64,000 bases of DNA from Mercenaria mercenaria (Eukaryota > Mollusca > Bivalvia > Venerida > Veneridae): NCBI RefSeq assembly GCF_021730395.1, contig NC_069363.1, forward strand, positions 21,674,001 through 21,738,000. The letters run 5' to 3'. The position numbers and the translations under genes are program-made. Each line of letters opens with the position of its first letter. Within the stretch, counting starts at the first letter, position 1. Positions 23,293 to 34,859 of the stretch are shown piece after piece. The notes under the pieces were generated by a model. The model had not been told where the DNA came from and searched no databases. It saw only the letters and a program-made list of their open reading frames with translations.

Positions 23293-23318
23293 ATTGGGAT
23301 CACTTTTGTCTCCCTTAA

Positions 23319-23970
23319 AGAGGCAGTAAACAGTTTTGAGCTGTTAGTGTCGAACTGGCCGGGTGAAATTTACAAATAAGAGGCAATTTACGGAATGAAG
23401 TGCATATTTGAACTTCTAAATAATAATAATTGCTAGAATTGAAGTTTCAGCGGCTAGAATTGAGTTTCACTTATTTAAAAAAAACAGTTGAGTAGCCTTG
23501 ATCTTGATAGTATGACGTAATGACTTGCAGGAGCGTATACATGCTTCCTCTGAGCTAGCTTAAAGTGGGGTTGTCATTTTAGCAGGGGCCTCAGGAAAAC
23601 TGGAATAGTGAAGAAACGGTACGGATGGCACATATATTTGAGCTTATTTTCAGATTTTACAGTGTTACTGGAGTATGGAACAGTGTAGCAGTTGGGGCTA
23701 TCATTTTCAGGAAATTTTCTGCAGCGATTTAAAAATTGGCAAATTTAGCCTTTTTCGTCATCAGTTTCCGCGACCGGGAGAGCACAAAATTCAGGTCTTG
23801 TAAACAGAAAACTAGATACTAGAGATGTATTGTAGATGGTTTGTAACGACAGACATACAGTGATGTTAATGTTGCAATATCTTTATTTCAGGTGTGTGGT
23901 TACAGACTTTTGTATGAGGTTTTGAAAGTTAGGTAGGCGACTCTAGGCCGAGGAGCTCAGAAAACTGTTT
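23319..23970. mobile_element. TTAA-type MITE, copy 2
   Basis: Same family and orientation as 16859-17519. TTAA lies at 23315-23318 just before the left end AGAGGCAGTAAACAGTTTTG. The right end stops at AAAACTGTTT, about nine bases short of the full terminus, where LINE A resumes. Differences from copy 1 are scattered single bases plus a one-base insertion and deletion. Confidence 0.8.
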
Positions 23971-24735
23971 GCCCCCAATATATGGTCTCAACAAATATCG
24001 TCAGTTAGGAAATTAAGAACATATGATATGTTACATTTAAAACGGCGTTTACGCAAGAAAATTACATTAAGTTAAATTTGAACCGTCATGAATGATCAAT
24101 GCTTGCACAATTTCGTATAGGTATACTGCCATTGAGAATTGAAACAGGGCGATACGTTGGAGAAGAAACAGAAAATAGACTGTGTACATTGTCACATGAT
24201 TGTGTAATATGAACTTAGTAGAAAATGAGGTTCATTTTTTAGTTGACTGTGTTTTTTACGAAGAATTTAGGGATCAGTGGTCAGACATACAGTTCGTCCA
24301 AAAGAACAGTAATGATAAGCTTAGAACATAAGTGATGTCATATCGTCGAAAGGTTGCTAGGTATCTGGCGAAGGCCTATTCCAAAAGACAAAGTGCACTT
24401 TTTAAACGGTGAAGCTTGCGATACTATTGATACTATATAATTGTAATATGCATCATTTCAAACAATAAGAATTATTTATGTGTGGTAAAATTTTTACATA
24501 TAATAAATTTAAAACTGTTTTAATCATCAAAATATCCACATATTTGCTCTGAGTTAATATCATATCTTATTTCATATTATTCCCAATTTTTAGATCATGT
24601 TATAAATGTGTAACAAGTTAACAGGTGACATATAGGCCCATTGGGCCAGGTGTTGTGAATGTTGATCATTTATTGTAATATGTATGTACTGTATATAACA
24701 CATGTCACGTTAATAAACAATTTACTTACTTACTT
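23971..24735 (+). pseudogene. LINE A, part 3: C-terminus and 3' UTR
   Basis: Coding sense resumes with KLRTYDMLHLKRRLRKKI, then blocks such as ENEVHFLVDCVFYEEFRDQW and RRKVARYLAKAYSKRQSALF, the Cys/His-type end of many non-LTR ORF2 proteins. Several frameshifts. The 3' UTR ends in TTTACTTACTTACTT near 24735, a TTAC-repeat tail. It completes LINE A after the 7.1-kb interruption at 16859-23970. Confidence 0.8.
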
Positions 24736-24759
24736 CACATGTCTGAACAGAAAATTATT

Positions 24760-25130
24760 GTCAGCTGATCATGCCAATCCAACATAGGTCAGCACTGAGT
24801 AAATTTAGATGTGGAGTAGCTCCATAACGCAAAGAAACTGGAAGATTTTAAAATTTACCTGCCGAGGATAGAAATAGACAATTTTGTGAAGCTGTAGAAG
24901 ACGAGTCTCATTTAATTTTACATTGTAGAGCATATGATCAGTATCACACATTTTTGTTTACTAAAACTGTTGAAATAGATCATTCTTTCATGTCTCCTAG
25001 CGATACTGAAAAACTGACCTTTATACCATATATATATATAGTCTGTAATTCTGCATTGCTGCGTTATATTGCCAAAACCTGTCATCTGGTTTTAAAGAAA
25101 AGAAATTTTTATCTTTGTAGATAGGTGTTC
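24760..25130 (+). pseudogene. LINE C-terminal fragment
   Basis: Reads HRSALSKFRCGVAP, KETGRF, then EDRNRQFCEAVEDESHLILH and CRAYDQYHTFLF, ending LKKRNFYLCR and a stop near 25122. This is the C-terminal block of a non-LTR retrotransposon of the same general kind as LINE A but a separate copy. An in-frame stop follows GVAP and the frame changes at about 24855. Confidence 0.65.
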
Positions 25131-26786
25131 ACTATGGTCATCATGCTTACACTTACATTAATAAGGTGGAAAGCTCTGTTTTAAATGTAAATAAATCTGT
25201 TACTTCCCACAGAAATCTGTGAGACTCTGGATCAAAATGAGTTACTTATTTCAAACGCTAAGGGAAGGTAGAAGATCATATTTTATTTTATTTAAATTAT
25301 ATTGAAAGAAAGTGCAAATATTGCAGATTACTTCAATAACTTGAGGACACGTCACGGCTGAGAACGTTTAGCATTATTGCAATACACAGTCGGTTTCCAA
25401 TACATGTGCTCATTAGATAAATCCTCAATATCTATGAAAGGGATGTGTTTTGTATGATTGCAACACTATGAGTTGCTCTAATTAGTGACAAATGACTGAA
25501 ACAATAGGAATTTGTACGTGACTTGGATAGACAAAACGACAGTGAGGTAACAATATATTCTTTTATTGTTTTTATTCACGAGTTGTAAGCTACAATATAG
25601 AATACCCATTTTTAAGAAAATCAAACTGGAAGTTAGAAATAACAGAAAAAAATAATTAGGTCATGAGTCATCACACACCTGTTAAAATTTGTCAGGAAGG
25701 CATCACCATAACATGGGCCCATTTCATTTTCCCTATCTGATCTTGTTTTAGCCGAAATGTTCACTAGTAAATATTATGTAGTTAAAAGAATTTTACTTAC
25801 CATGAACATATTCTATGAATAAATATTTTGATACAATTTGTCCCCTGTGCACCATTTTTAGTAACATTATAAAGTATGTATGAATTTTACTATTCCATTT
25901 TATCATGCATGGTATTTTGTCATTTTTCTAATATAAAATAGGTAGTTCATGTAAATTAAATGATTTCAATTTGTTAGTTATGTATAAAGTCACTTATTTT
26001 TCATTTAAAGCATTACATTTTGTTGAATTTTCATGTTTTTGTAGTGAAAATTTTCAATTTTGTAGTTATTTTGTGGAATAAACTATTTTTTGATAGTATT
26101 TGTCTAAAGTTTATTACCAGTAGTCTTTTTATGAATAGAAAACTAATAATGGATGAATATTACACTGATCTTCAGTATGTGTCCCCTGTGCATCTTTAAA
26201 ATAACTCAATTTTGAGTAGACAATTCTAGAAATTAGAATTACTGGACATTCTTGAAATTTGGCATGTGGTTTATAAACATGCAACATGTCAGAAAAAAGT
26301 TGGTTTTATAATTATATGATAGTTATTTTGCATTCAGCAACAACTTTTCTAGGTAAAGTTTTATTTTCATGTCAAATTTGTGCAGAAAGGGTGATTTTAA
26401 AAACCAATGTCCACAAACATATGATTAAATAAGTTTCAAACCATACACATACACCCATTACTTATAATTTATGTTGAAAAAATTACTGTTATACATATTT
26501 CCTTGTCATAAAACCATGCAACATTTATCACCCACCTTACTGGAAATTCACTGAACTTTCGAATTAAAGGCTGAAATATTTTCTGATTGGCATTTCTCAA
26601 CACTTCCCCAAAGTTATTTCCTTCAAATTTGAAGTATTTGCTATAATAAAAAATAGGTGACCACCATAAGAAATAAGTTTGAATTTTCAACCCCTATGTC
26701 ACACTTTTGCTTCATTATTTTGAAAACCACCTATATACTAATAGCTCAACCTTGACATTCAGAGGAGTAAAAAGGATTAAGTCTAC
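25131..26786. other. AT-rich non-coding DNA, probably CSE1L intron
   Basis: No exon, repeat or RNA gene recognised. It lies downstream (minus sense) of the second coding exon of CSE1L, beginning at the donor GTAGAC (26786-26781), and so should be intron 2 if the gene is whole. Confidence 0.5.
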
Positions 26787-28298
26787 CTACCACTCTCCAG
26801 TTACGTTTGACATAATTCTTGAATGTTATAGCTGCTGACACACGTATTGGCTGTTCAACATTGGCCTTATCTAGCAAGTTCAGCAACAGCAATGGATAAT
26901 TCTGGTTACCTTCTACAGATTCCAGAAACTTCTCAGCTGAAAATGTAACATCAAATCTTAACCTTTAACCTGCTAAATTTATAAAATGGACTTGTCCATC
27001 ATTTAATTTGGACAGGACCATTTAGAATTCAAAGGACTGTTCAATGAAAATTTACTGACTGAATAGCGGACAGTGCAGATCATGATCAGACTGCAGGCTG
27101 ATCTTGGTTTGCACTGGTTACAAAGGCAGAATCACTTGCCGCCAGTAGGCTAAAGGTGAATGTTCAACTCCTGCTTACAGCAAAATACCAGGTATTTCTC
27201 ACTGGATATGATAGTATATCTAGGATACCTGTCCAAAACTTGAAAGATGGGAGAATTCAGCAGAACAAAATGTTAACCCACTGCCATAAGACTTGGTTTA
27301 AACAATGCTAAATGCAGTGTAACAAACTGTCACAGGTATTAAACTACTGTAGTATGACACATTATGTTTTAAACAAGAGCTGTCTCCATAGGATGATACA
27401 TGCCCCCGATGGCACTTTAAATGAATAGTTATGGCCGATGTTCGAGTTTAGGACCTTTGACCTACGGAGCTGGGTCTTGCGCGCAACACGTCGTCTTACT
27501 GTGTCACACATTTATGCGTAGTTATTTTAAAATCCATGCATGAATGACAAAGATATGGACCGGACACGCCCATCAATGCACTATCATGAAAAAAGACCTT
27601 TAACATCTAAGTGTGACCTTGACCTTTGAGCTACGGACCTGGATCTTGCGCATGACACGTCGTCTTACTGTGGTACACATTCATGCCAAGTTATTTGAAA
27701 ATCCATCCATCGATGACAAAGATATGGACCGGACACGCCCATCAATGCACTATCCCTTAATGTCTAAGTGTGACCTTGACCTTTGAGGTACGGACCTGGG
27801 TCTTGCGCGCGACATGTCGTCTTACTGTGGTACACATTCATGCCAAGTTTGAAAATCCATCCATCAATGACAAAGATATGGACCGGACACGCCCATCAAT
27901 GCAATAACCTTTAATGTCTAAGTGTGACCTTGACCTTTGAGCTACGGACCTGGGTCTTGCGCGCGACACGTCGTCTTACTGTGGTACACATTCATGCCAA
28001 GTTATTTGAAAATCCATCCATCGATGACAAAGATATGGACCGGACACGAAAAATGCGGACAGACCGACAGACGGTTCAAAAACTATATGCCTCCCTTCGG
28101 GGGCATAAAAAATTAATGCATCAATTTAACAGAATTAGACACTTAATATTACCTTTATTTCCAGTCACTCACTACCATGACTACTACTCAAATAAAACAC
28201 TAACCTGGTTTTCTTACAGCTGGGTCCGGTGACAGGGTTTGTTGTAAGAAGTTAGACAATGTCTGAAGATTCTCATCTGTTATCTCCATTGTAATATC
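26787..28298 (-). CDS. CSE1L: Exportin-2 (CSE1L/CAS), first two coding exons
   Basis: CSE1L returns importin-alpha from nucleus to cytoplasm with RanGTP. The first coding exon runs 28298 to 28205: nine bases of 5' UTR after a TTTCTAG acceptor, ATG at 28289, then MEITDENLQTLSNFLQQ and TLSPDPAVRKP, ending in phase 1 before GTTAGT. The second exon runs 26936 to 26787 after ATTTTCAG: AEKFLESVEGNQNYPLLLLN, LLDKANVEQPIRVSAAITF, KNYVKRNWRVV, ending in phase 1 before GTAGAC. Vertebrate CSE1L has AEKFLESVEGNQNYPLLLL and FKNYIKRNWRIV at the same place, inside the importin-beta N-terminal domain. The first 78 of about 970 residues are present. The intron between (26937-28204) holds a Helentron-like element. 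No later exon was found to the left. Confidence 0.9.
27373..28112 (+). mobile_element. Helentron-like non-autonomous element (HINE) in the CSE1L intron
   Basis: Head ACAAGAGCTGTC..., then ATGCCCCCGATGG; tail CCTTCGGGGGCATAAAAAA. ATGCCCCCGA and TCGGGGGCAT are inverted near the two ends. The core is about four tandem units of roughly 155 bp with 'TGTGACCTTGACCTTTGAG', 'CGTCGTCTTACTGTGG' and 'GATATGGACCGGACACG'. Subterminal inverted repeats plus a tandem core fit Helentron-associated elements. No coding capacity. Confidence 0.7.
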
Positions 28299-28977
28299 CT
28301 AGAAATATAAAATATCCATTTCAACTACCTGCTTTTCCACTTCGGTTTTAACAAAGTACAATGAACATTTTCATTTGGCAATCTCCTGCTTTAGCATCCC
28401 TGGGTATCAACTCTACGGAATGAATTACAATGTCACCTTAACAAATTGAACTTACACACATTCATTCCCTGGAGTTTATACTGTGATTTTTTTCTTTTTC
28501 CATTGTACCCCATGGGCTAAACCAGGATTATATAAAAGTGACTCAAGATACAGTGTCCAATCATCTATAAGAATGGACCTGAAGAATGTTGTATATCCAT
28601 CATCATTGCCATATATATACTACTGTTTTAGACCCCGGGGCTAAACCAAGAGTATACAAAAGTGATTTGATTTTCGTATGATGTCATGTGAAGCATAATA
28701 CAACAAGCAAACATTTAAAATGTATGTCAGTTTGTCTGTCTGCAAGCTGGCAAAAAGAACGAGATGGAAATTTATACAATAATCTGCGTCTACATGCAAA
28801 AATTATCAACCTATCCTCTAAAATCTGCTACACCCTAAAGCACTGTTCATTAACAGGTCGAAGAAATGTCTTTAGATTGAAAGACTCAAATAAGCCTAAA
28901 AAATAAAAGCAATGAAAACCAATGAAGGAATAATTAAAACCCTCATTTTAGAATGCGCAAATTTATTTCGTAGATAA

Positions 28978-29327
28978 ACAAGAGCGCCGCCAAGCGGGGC
29001 AATATACGCCCGAAGGCTTACATCATAGGATGGGAGCAAAATTTTAAGAACTTGACTGTTGTAGCCCCAAAGGACTGGAACAACAAAAGGAAAACTTCAA
29101 AAAACAAATCTAAGTCCACAAAAAAAATATTCAAAGTCTAAAAAAAAATCCTTATCAGGTACAGGTATGTAAAAATACACCTTAAAATTGGAGGTACCAT
29201 ACATGTTGTACCACAGAAAAGTGGTCTCGGTTTTTCCCTACGGCCAATAATAAAAAAGTTTCAAAATAAGCTATTTATAGTAACATAAAAGGGAAGTAAT
29301 TCCAAAAAAAATTTATTGTAAGTACAA
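28978..29327 (+). mobile_element. Helentron-like element, 5' part (split by the next element)
   Basis: Head ACAAGAGCGCCGCCAAGCGG. Its interior (TTGGAGGTACCATACATG, CCACAGAAAAGTGGTC, CCAATAATAAAAAAGTT, AAAAGGGAAGTAATT) repeats in the element at 33241. In that copy the interior runs on into AGGATCTGCCAAATAA; here the counterpart AGATCTGCCAAATAA appears only after 30340. So the element at 29328-30340 is inserted into this one. Confidence 0.6.
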
Positions 29328-30340
29328 ACAAGAGCACCGCCTTGCGGGTGCTGACGCTCATCTGATTTTTTTTAATAATAGAAATATTGTCCTACCCATG
29401 ATTTTCTAAGTCTAAAAAGTGCCATCACTCTTGCAAAAAGCAGGATAGAGTTATGTTTCTTAATGTACAGTGTCCACTTATGATGGTGAAAAACTGTTGC
29501 AAGTTTTAAAGCAATAGCTTTGATAGTTTATGAGAAAAGTTGACTTAAACATAATATTCAACCAAGAAAATGATTTTTCTAAGTCCAAAAGGGGCAATAA
29601 TTATTGCAAAAAGCAAGATGGAGTTATGTTGCTTGCTGTACAGGGTCAGCTTATGATGGTGAACAAGAGTTGCAAGTTTCAAAGCAATAGCTTTGATAGT
29701 TTAAGAGAAAAAGTTGACCTAAACATAAAACTTAACCAAGAAATCTGATATTTTCTAAGTCCAAAAGGGGCCATAAATCTTGCAAAAAGCAGGATGGAGT
29801 TATGTTTCTTGCTGTACAGGGTCAGCTTATGATGGTGAACAAGTGTTGCAAGTTTTAAAGGAATAGCTTTGATAGTTTAGGATAAAAGCTGACCTAAACA
29901 TAAAACTTAACCAAGAAAACTGATTTTCTAAGTCCAAAAGGGGCAATAATTCTTGCAAAAAGCAAAATGGAGTTATGTTTCTTGATGTACAGGGTCTGCT
30001 TATGATGGTGAACAAGTATTCCAAGTTTCAAAGCAAAAGCTTTGATAGTTTAGGAGAAAAGTTGACCTAAACATAAAACTTAACAAAGAAATCTGATATT
30101 TTCTAAGTACAAAAGGGGCCATAAATCTTGCAAAAAGCAAGATGGAGTTATGTTTCTTGCTATACAGGGTCAGCTTATGATGGTGAACAAGTATTCCAAG
30201 TTTCAAAGCAATAGCTTTGATAGTTTAGGAGAAAAGCTGACCTAAACATAAAACTTAACCAGGCAACGCCGACGCCGACAACCGCTCAAGTGATGACAAT
30301 AACTCATCATTTTTTTTCAAAAAATCAGATGAGCTAAAAA
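29328..30340 (+). mobile_element. Helentron-like element, complete, ~174-bp tandem core
   Basis: Head ACAAGAGCACCGCCTTGCGG, then GCTCATCTGATTTTTTT. Tail AAAAAATCAGATGAGCTAAAAA, so the 17-nt block is an exact inverted repeat. The core repeats 'CTAAGTCCAAAAGGGGC', 'GGATGGAGTTATGTTTCTTG' and 'CAGCTTATGATGGTGAACAA' at 173-176-bp spacing, about five times. CGACGCCGACGCC-like GC patch lies just before the tail, as in the elements ending at 32325 and 36157. Confidence 0.8.
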
Positions 30341-30358
30341 GAGATCTGCCAAATAAAA

Positions 30359-30510
30359 ACAAGAGCACTGCAATGCAGAGCAATATACAAAAAGCAGTCA
30401 TATATGACCTTTGACTCTTAAGTGTGACCTTGACCTTGAAGCGAGTCATCCAGAACATGCGCTCTGCACATCGTTACAATGTGGTGAACATCTCTGCCAA
30501 GTTTCTTTGT
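30359..30510 (+). mobile_element. Helentron-like element, head fragment
   Basis: ACAAGAGCACTGCAATGCAG with the hairpin CTGCAATGCAG, then 'GTGTGACCTTGACCTTGAAG' and 'CTCTGCCAAGTTTC' phrases of the tandem core. No tail; truncated near 30510. Confidence 0.55.
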
Positions 30511-31340
30511 TTATATCAATGCGCGTAAATTGAAGAGAGCGATTTGCACTATAAATATTACAATACATATTAATTAGGTGTAAAGTCCTTTATTAAAATC
30601 AATATTTATTTATTGTCATATATATCGATAATTACCAAAAAACAGATGAAGTTACTTGCAGCCGATTTATCCGGTTCCGTTGCATGTTCACCGGTTCCGG
30701 CGTATTTTCATACTTCCATGTAAATTAAGCGAGGGACACCCGAAGGGAAACTTACAAAGTATTTAAGATAGCTCAACACTCTGTTCAGGAAGTGCAAAAT
30801 ACAAATCAAAGTACACATCAAAATATATGTGAAGCCTGTTCTGTTATATCATCTTGGAAAAATAACCCCACAGACAGTCATGTTTGAGATGACAATAAAA
30901 CATTGTGCATTAAAAGAATATACAGCAAGATTATTACACCAACAATGAACACTTTGTGAAAGGTAGGTTTGTAATATATCTAATACAAATATGTATGAAG
31001 ATGATGCTGTCTTGGTATGGGTGTCAGCTATTGAAGGGTTCACATCAAGAATGCATGGAAGGCCAAGCTCAATAAGAACTGTCAGCTGAGTTTTAAAATT
31101 TTAAACATTTACATTCCTGTTTGTCAGTTCAAATGTGAATTTTAATATAAAAGGATATGGTGGCTTTGTCAGTGAAAAGGTCAAATGAATAACACCAGTC
31201 ATGCCAGAGCTTTCATCCATGGTCTATATGTATGAAATGCCAATATGGAAGTATGTTATTAAACCAGATACTCATAAACATGGGGATTATCTGCTGTCTT
31301 TGGAAGCTGAGGATGCAATGTTTTATGTATTTCAAGAATA
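30511..31340. other. No recognisable feature
   Basis: AT-rich DNA with no supportable gene or repeat. Confidence 0.4.
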
Positions 31341-32325
31341 ACAAGAGCTGTCCGTAAGACAGCCAAGCTCGACTATTCGAAATATTGTCACAGAAGCAGG
31401 AAAATATTATCCAAAATGTTAAATATCAAAAGAGTTTTAAGTTCGAAAGGGGACATAATTTGACCGAAATGCATATCAGAGTTATGGGACTTGATGCTAT
31501 CAACTAGTTTTATAATCCGGAAGACACATGTTAAGTTTCAATTCCATATCTGCATTAGTTTTGGAGATAGTAACTTGCATGTAAAACTTTAACCAGGATT
31601 TTCTAAGTCTAAAAGGGGGCATAATTTGCCCAAAATACATGTCAGAGTTATGGGACTTGACCCAGTGAGGTAGGTTATTGATCTAGAAAAAGAAAAATAA
31701 GTTTCAAAGGTATATGTCTTTTAGTAATAGCTGTATGTACTTGCACGCAAAACAAACCAGAATTTTCTAAGTCCAAAAGGGGGCATAATTTGGCCAAAAT
31801 GAAGGTCAGAGTTATGGGACTTGGTGCTGTCAACTAGTTTTATAACCCTGAAGACACATGTGAAGTTTCAATTCAATACCTGCATTAGTTTTGGAGATAG
31901 TAACTTGCATATAAAACTTTAACCAGGATTTTCTAAGTCTAAAAGGGGGCATAATTTGCCCAAAATACATGTCAGAGTTATGGGACTTGACCCAGTGAGG
32001 TAGGTTATTGATCTAGAAAAAGAAAAAATAAGTTTCAAAGGTATATGTCTTTTAGTAATAGCTGTATGTACTTGCACGCAAAACTTTAACCAGAATTTTC
32101 TAAGTCCAAAAGGGGGCATAATTTGGCCAAAATACATGTCAGAGTTATGGAACTTGACCCAGTGATGTTGGTAATTGACCTAGAAAAAGAATAAATAAGT
32201 TTCAAAGCTATATGTCTTTAAATGATAGCTGTATGTACTTGCATGCGAAAACTTAACCAAGGTGTGACGCCGACGCCAGGGTGAGTAGAATAGTTAGACT
32301 ATTCTTTGAATAGTCGAGCTAAAAA
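31341..32325 (+). mobile_element. Helentron-like element, complete, ~166-bp core in A-B-A-B order
   Basis: Head ACAAGAGCTGTCCGTAAGAC with an internal hairpin (CTGTC/GACAG), then CTCGACTATTCGAA. Tail TTTGAATAGTCGAGCTAAAAA: the inverted partner. The core holds units beginning 'CTAAGTCTAAAAGGGGGCAT' spaced about 166 bp, with two alternating types (one with 'CAACTAGTTTTATAA', one with 'GTAGGTTATTGATCTAG'), so a dimer was the recent unit of amplification. Confidence 0.8.
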
Positions 32326-33240
32326 CCACTTTTTTACATGTGTATGCTTTATTTCAAACATATCATTGACAGCAAAACATGTTTTAAAATTCTACCTGTG
32401 ACAGTGTCATTTACTTAAAGCAAAGTTGATATAAATTATATAGCATGAATAATGTAGTATGAAACAAACCTTGGCTAGAATGTTATCACAAAAGGAAATA
32501 ACACAATCTAAATAGAAAACTCTATATGGTAATATATCAAATGGAGAAATAACATGTAAGAAATAATGTCATTTTTTTTTCTTTCAAGAATACATTGAAA
32601 TCAGGGCATTCGGTAGGCTCTGAAACTCAAGAGTCATTGACTCTTCAGTCTTAATTTTCAAGGGTCAAAATCAGATTTTCAAGAGTCAAAATCAGCTTTT
32701 CAGGGGTAAAGCTATACTGCTATTAATGAAACTCCCATAGACTTTATCTAAAATAAGTACATTAGTCATTACAGATTTTCTTAAGCAATTCATATAATTT
32801 TAGTTGTCTTTAGTTGCACATTGCCTGAAAGTGGATGGGGTTGGTGCCTTGGCATGATTTTTCTCTCGGTAAATCAGGGTTCTCACTAGCAATTTCAAGT
32901 TGCAGTCCCAACTAGACTGAAGGACAGACTTTAACGTTTCGTCAAAACACAGGCCTCTATTGTACTGTTAAATTAAGTGTAGACCAACAGACATTTTGTA
33001 ATCACAATTCTTCACCCAGATATTGTTAAGGTGAGATAAAAAAAGGTAAAGACTAAATAGGTGAAAAATGCAAACAAAAATGAAAGTAGGACAAAATCAC
33101 CCCTGGACAAACCCCATCCCCCCACCCCTCCAACCCATTGCTGTTTCTGATCTACCTGGACATAATCCCCCTACTTTTATTTTAATACTTATTTTGCAGA
33201 AAAAATAATCATGTTAAAACCACATGGACAGCATCTTAAA
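32326..33240. other. Non-coding stretch with a hAT-like terminus candidate
   Basis: No gene seen. CAGGGTTCTC at 32875-32884 is complementary to GAGAACCCTG at 36553-36562; see findings. A C-rich patch lies near 33115-33135. Confidence 0.35.
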
Positions 33241-34815
33241 ACAAGAGGGCCATGATGGCCCTATATCGCTCACCTGTTATCATTGCACTTGAGGACAAGA
33301 AGGTCCTCAGAAAAAATATCTAAGTCCAAAGGACAGGAACAACAAAGGGAAGAAATTTAACCAAAAAGAAAAAAAATTCTTACAAGGTACAGATATGTCA
33401 AAATACACCTAAAAATTGGAGGTACCATCCATATTGTACCACAGAAAAGTGGTCTTGGTTTTTCCCTATGGCCAATAATAAAAAAGTTACTAAAAAATAA
33501 GCTATTTATAGTAACGTAAAAGGGAAGTAATTAAAAAAAAATATTGTAAGTGAACAAAAGAAGGATCTGCCAAATAAATCTGTTCATATAAATGAAATTT
33601 CAGATCAGTATCTTCATTAGTTACGGAGATATACCCATTTTAATTTGAAATAAAGGGAGGTAATTTGACATAAAATCAGTCCATAGTTATCTATCCCGAT
33701 TGTCTCAGTCCAACTAATGACAATAATGAAATTTGAAATAAGTCCTATAAGTACTTACTGATATAAATCCATTTTGATTACAATCAGGGGAGGTAATCAG
33801 ATATAAAATATCTCTGGAACCTACGATTGGATCTGATTTGTCATGGAATCCAAGATTTATTGTTGTTGAAGATATTTTGGAAGTTTGTATCAAATAAAAC
33901 CACAAATGAAGTCTCTATATGGCTGCAAAAGCCAAAATAGCCGATTTTGGACCTTTAAGGGGCCATAACTCCGGAACTCATGAAGGAATGTGGCCACTTC
34001 AAGAAATGAACCAAGATCTTGTGGTGATACAAGTTGTGTGCAAGTTTGGTTAAAATAAAATCATAAATGAAGCTGCTATTGTGCAGACAAAGTCAAAATA
34101 GCTAATTTTGGCTCTTTCAGGGGCCATAACTCTGGAACCCATTATAGGATCTGGCCGGTTCAAGAAAGGAACCGAGATCTTATGGTGACACAAGTTTTGT
34201 GCAAGTTTGATTAAATTCAAGTCATAAATGAAGCTGCTATTGTGCAGACAAGGTCAAAATAGCTAATTCCGGCCCTTTCAGGGGCCATCACTCTGGAATC
34301 CATAAAGGAATCTCGCCAGTTCAAGAAATGAACCAAGATCTTGTGGTGATACAAGTTTTTTGCAAGTTTGGTTAAAATAAAATCATAAATGAAGCTGCTA
34401 TTGTGCAGACAAGGTCAAAATAGCTAATTTTGGCCCTTTCAGGGGCCATAACTCTGGAACCCATAATGGGATCTGGCTGGTTCAAGAAAGGAACCAAGAT
34501 CTTATGGTGACACAAGTTTTGTGTAAGTTTGATTAAGTTCAAATCATAAATGAAGCTGCTATTGTGCAGACAAGGTCAAAATAGCTAATTTTGGCCCTTT
34601 CAGGGGCCATAACTCTGGAACCCATAATGGGATCTAGCCAGTTCAAGAAAGGAACCAAGATCTTATGGTGATACAAGTTTTGTGCAAGTTTGGTTAAAAT
34701 AAAATCATAAATGAAACCACTATCGTGCAGACACGAAATTGTTGACGCACGGACTGACGATGGACGAAAGGTGATCACAAAAGCTCACCTTGTCACTATG
34801 TGACAGGTGAGCTAA
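33241..34815 (+). mobile_element. Helentron-like element, complete, ~155-bp tandem core
   Basis: Head ACAAGAGGGCCATGATGGCC (hairpin GGGCC/GGCCC), then GCTCACCTGTTATC. Tail GTGACAGGTGAGCTAA: GCTCACCTGT/ACAGGTGAGC are inverted. The last half is about five units with 'AGGGGCCATAACTCTGGAAC', 'CAAGATCTTATGGTGA' and 'GAAGCTGCTATTGTGCAGAC'. The first half shares unique-looking sequence with 29050-29327. Confidence 0.8.
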
Positions 34816-34859
34816 TTACTAGGACATTCATAATTAAGCCTAATTATCACTTTTTCTAA

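Noticed and set aside
28688-28906. 72-residue frame upstream of CSE1L as a small gene or upstream exon
   Set aside because: It is on the opposite strand, has no family features and no splice support.
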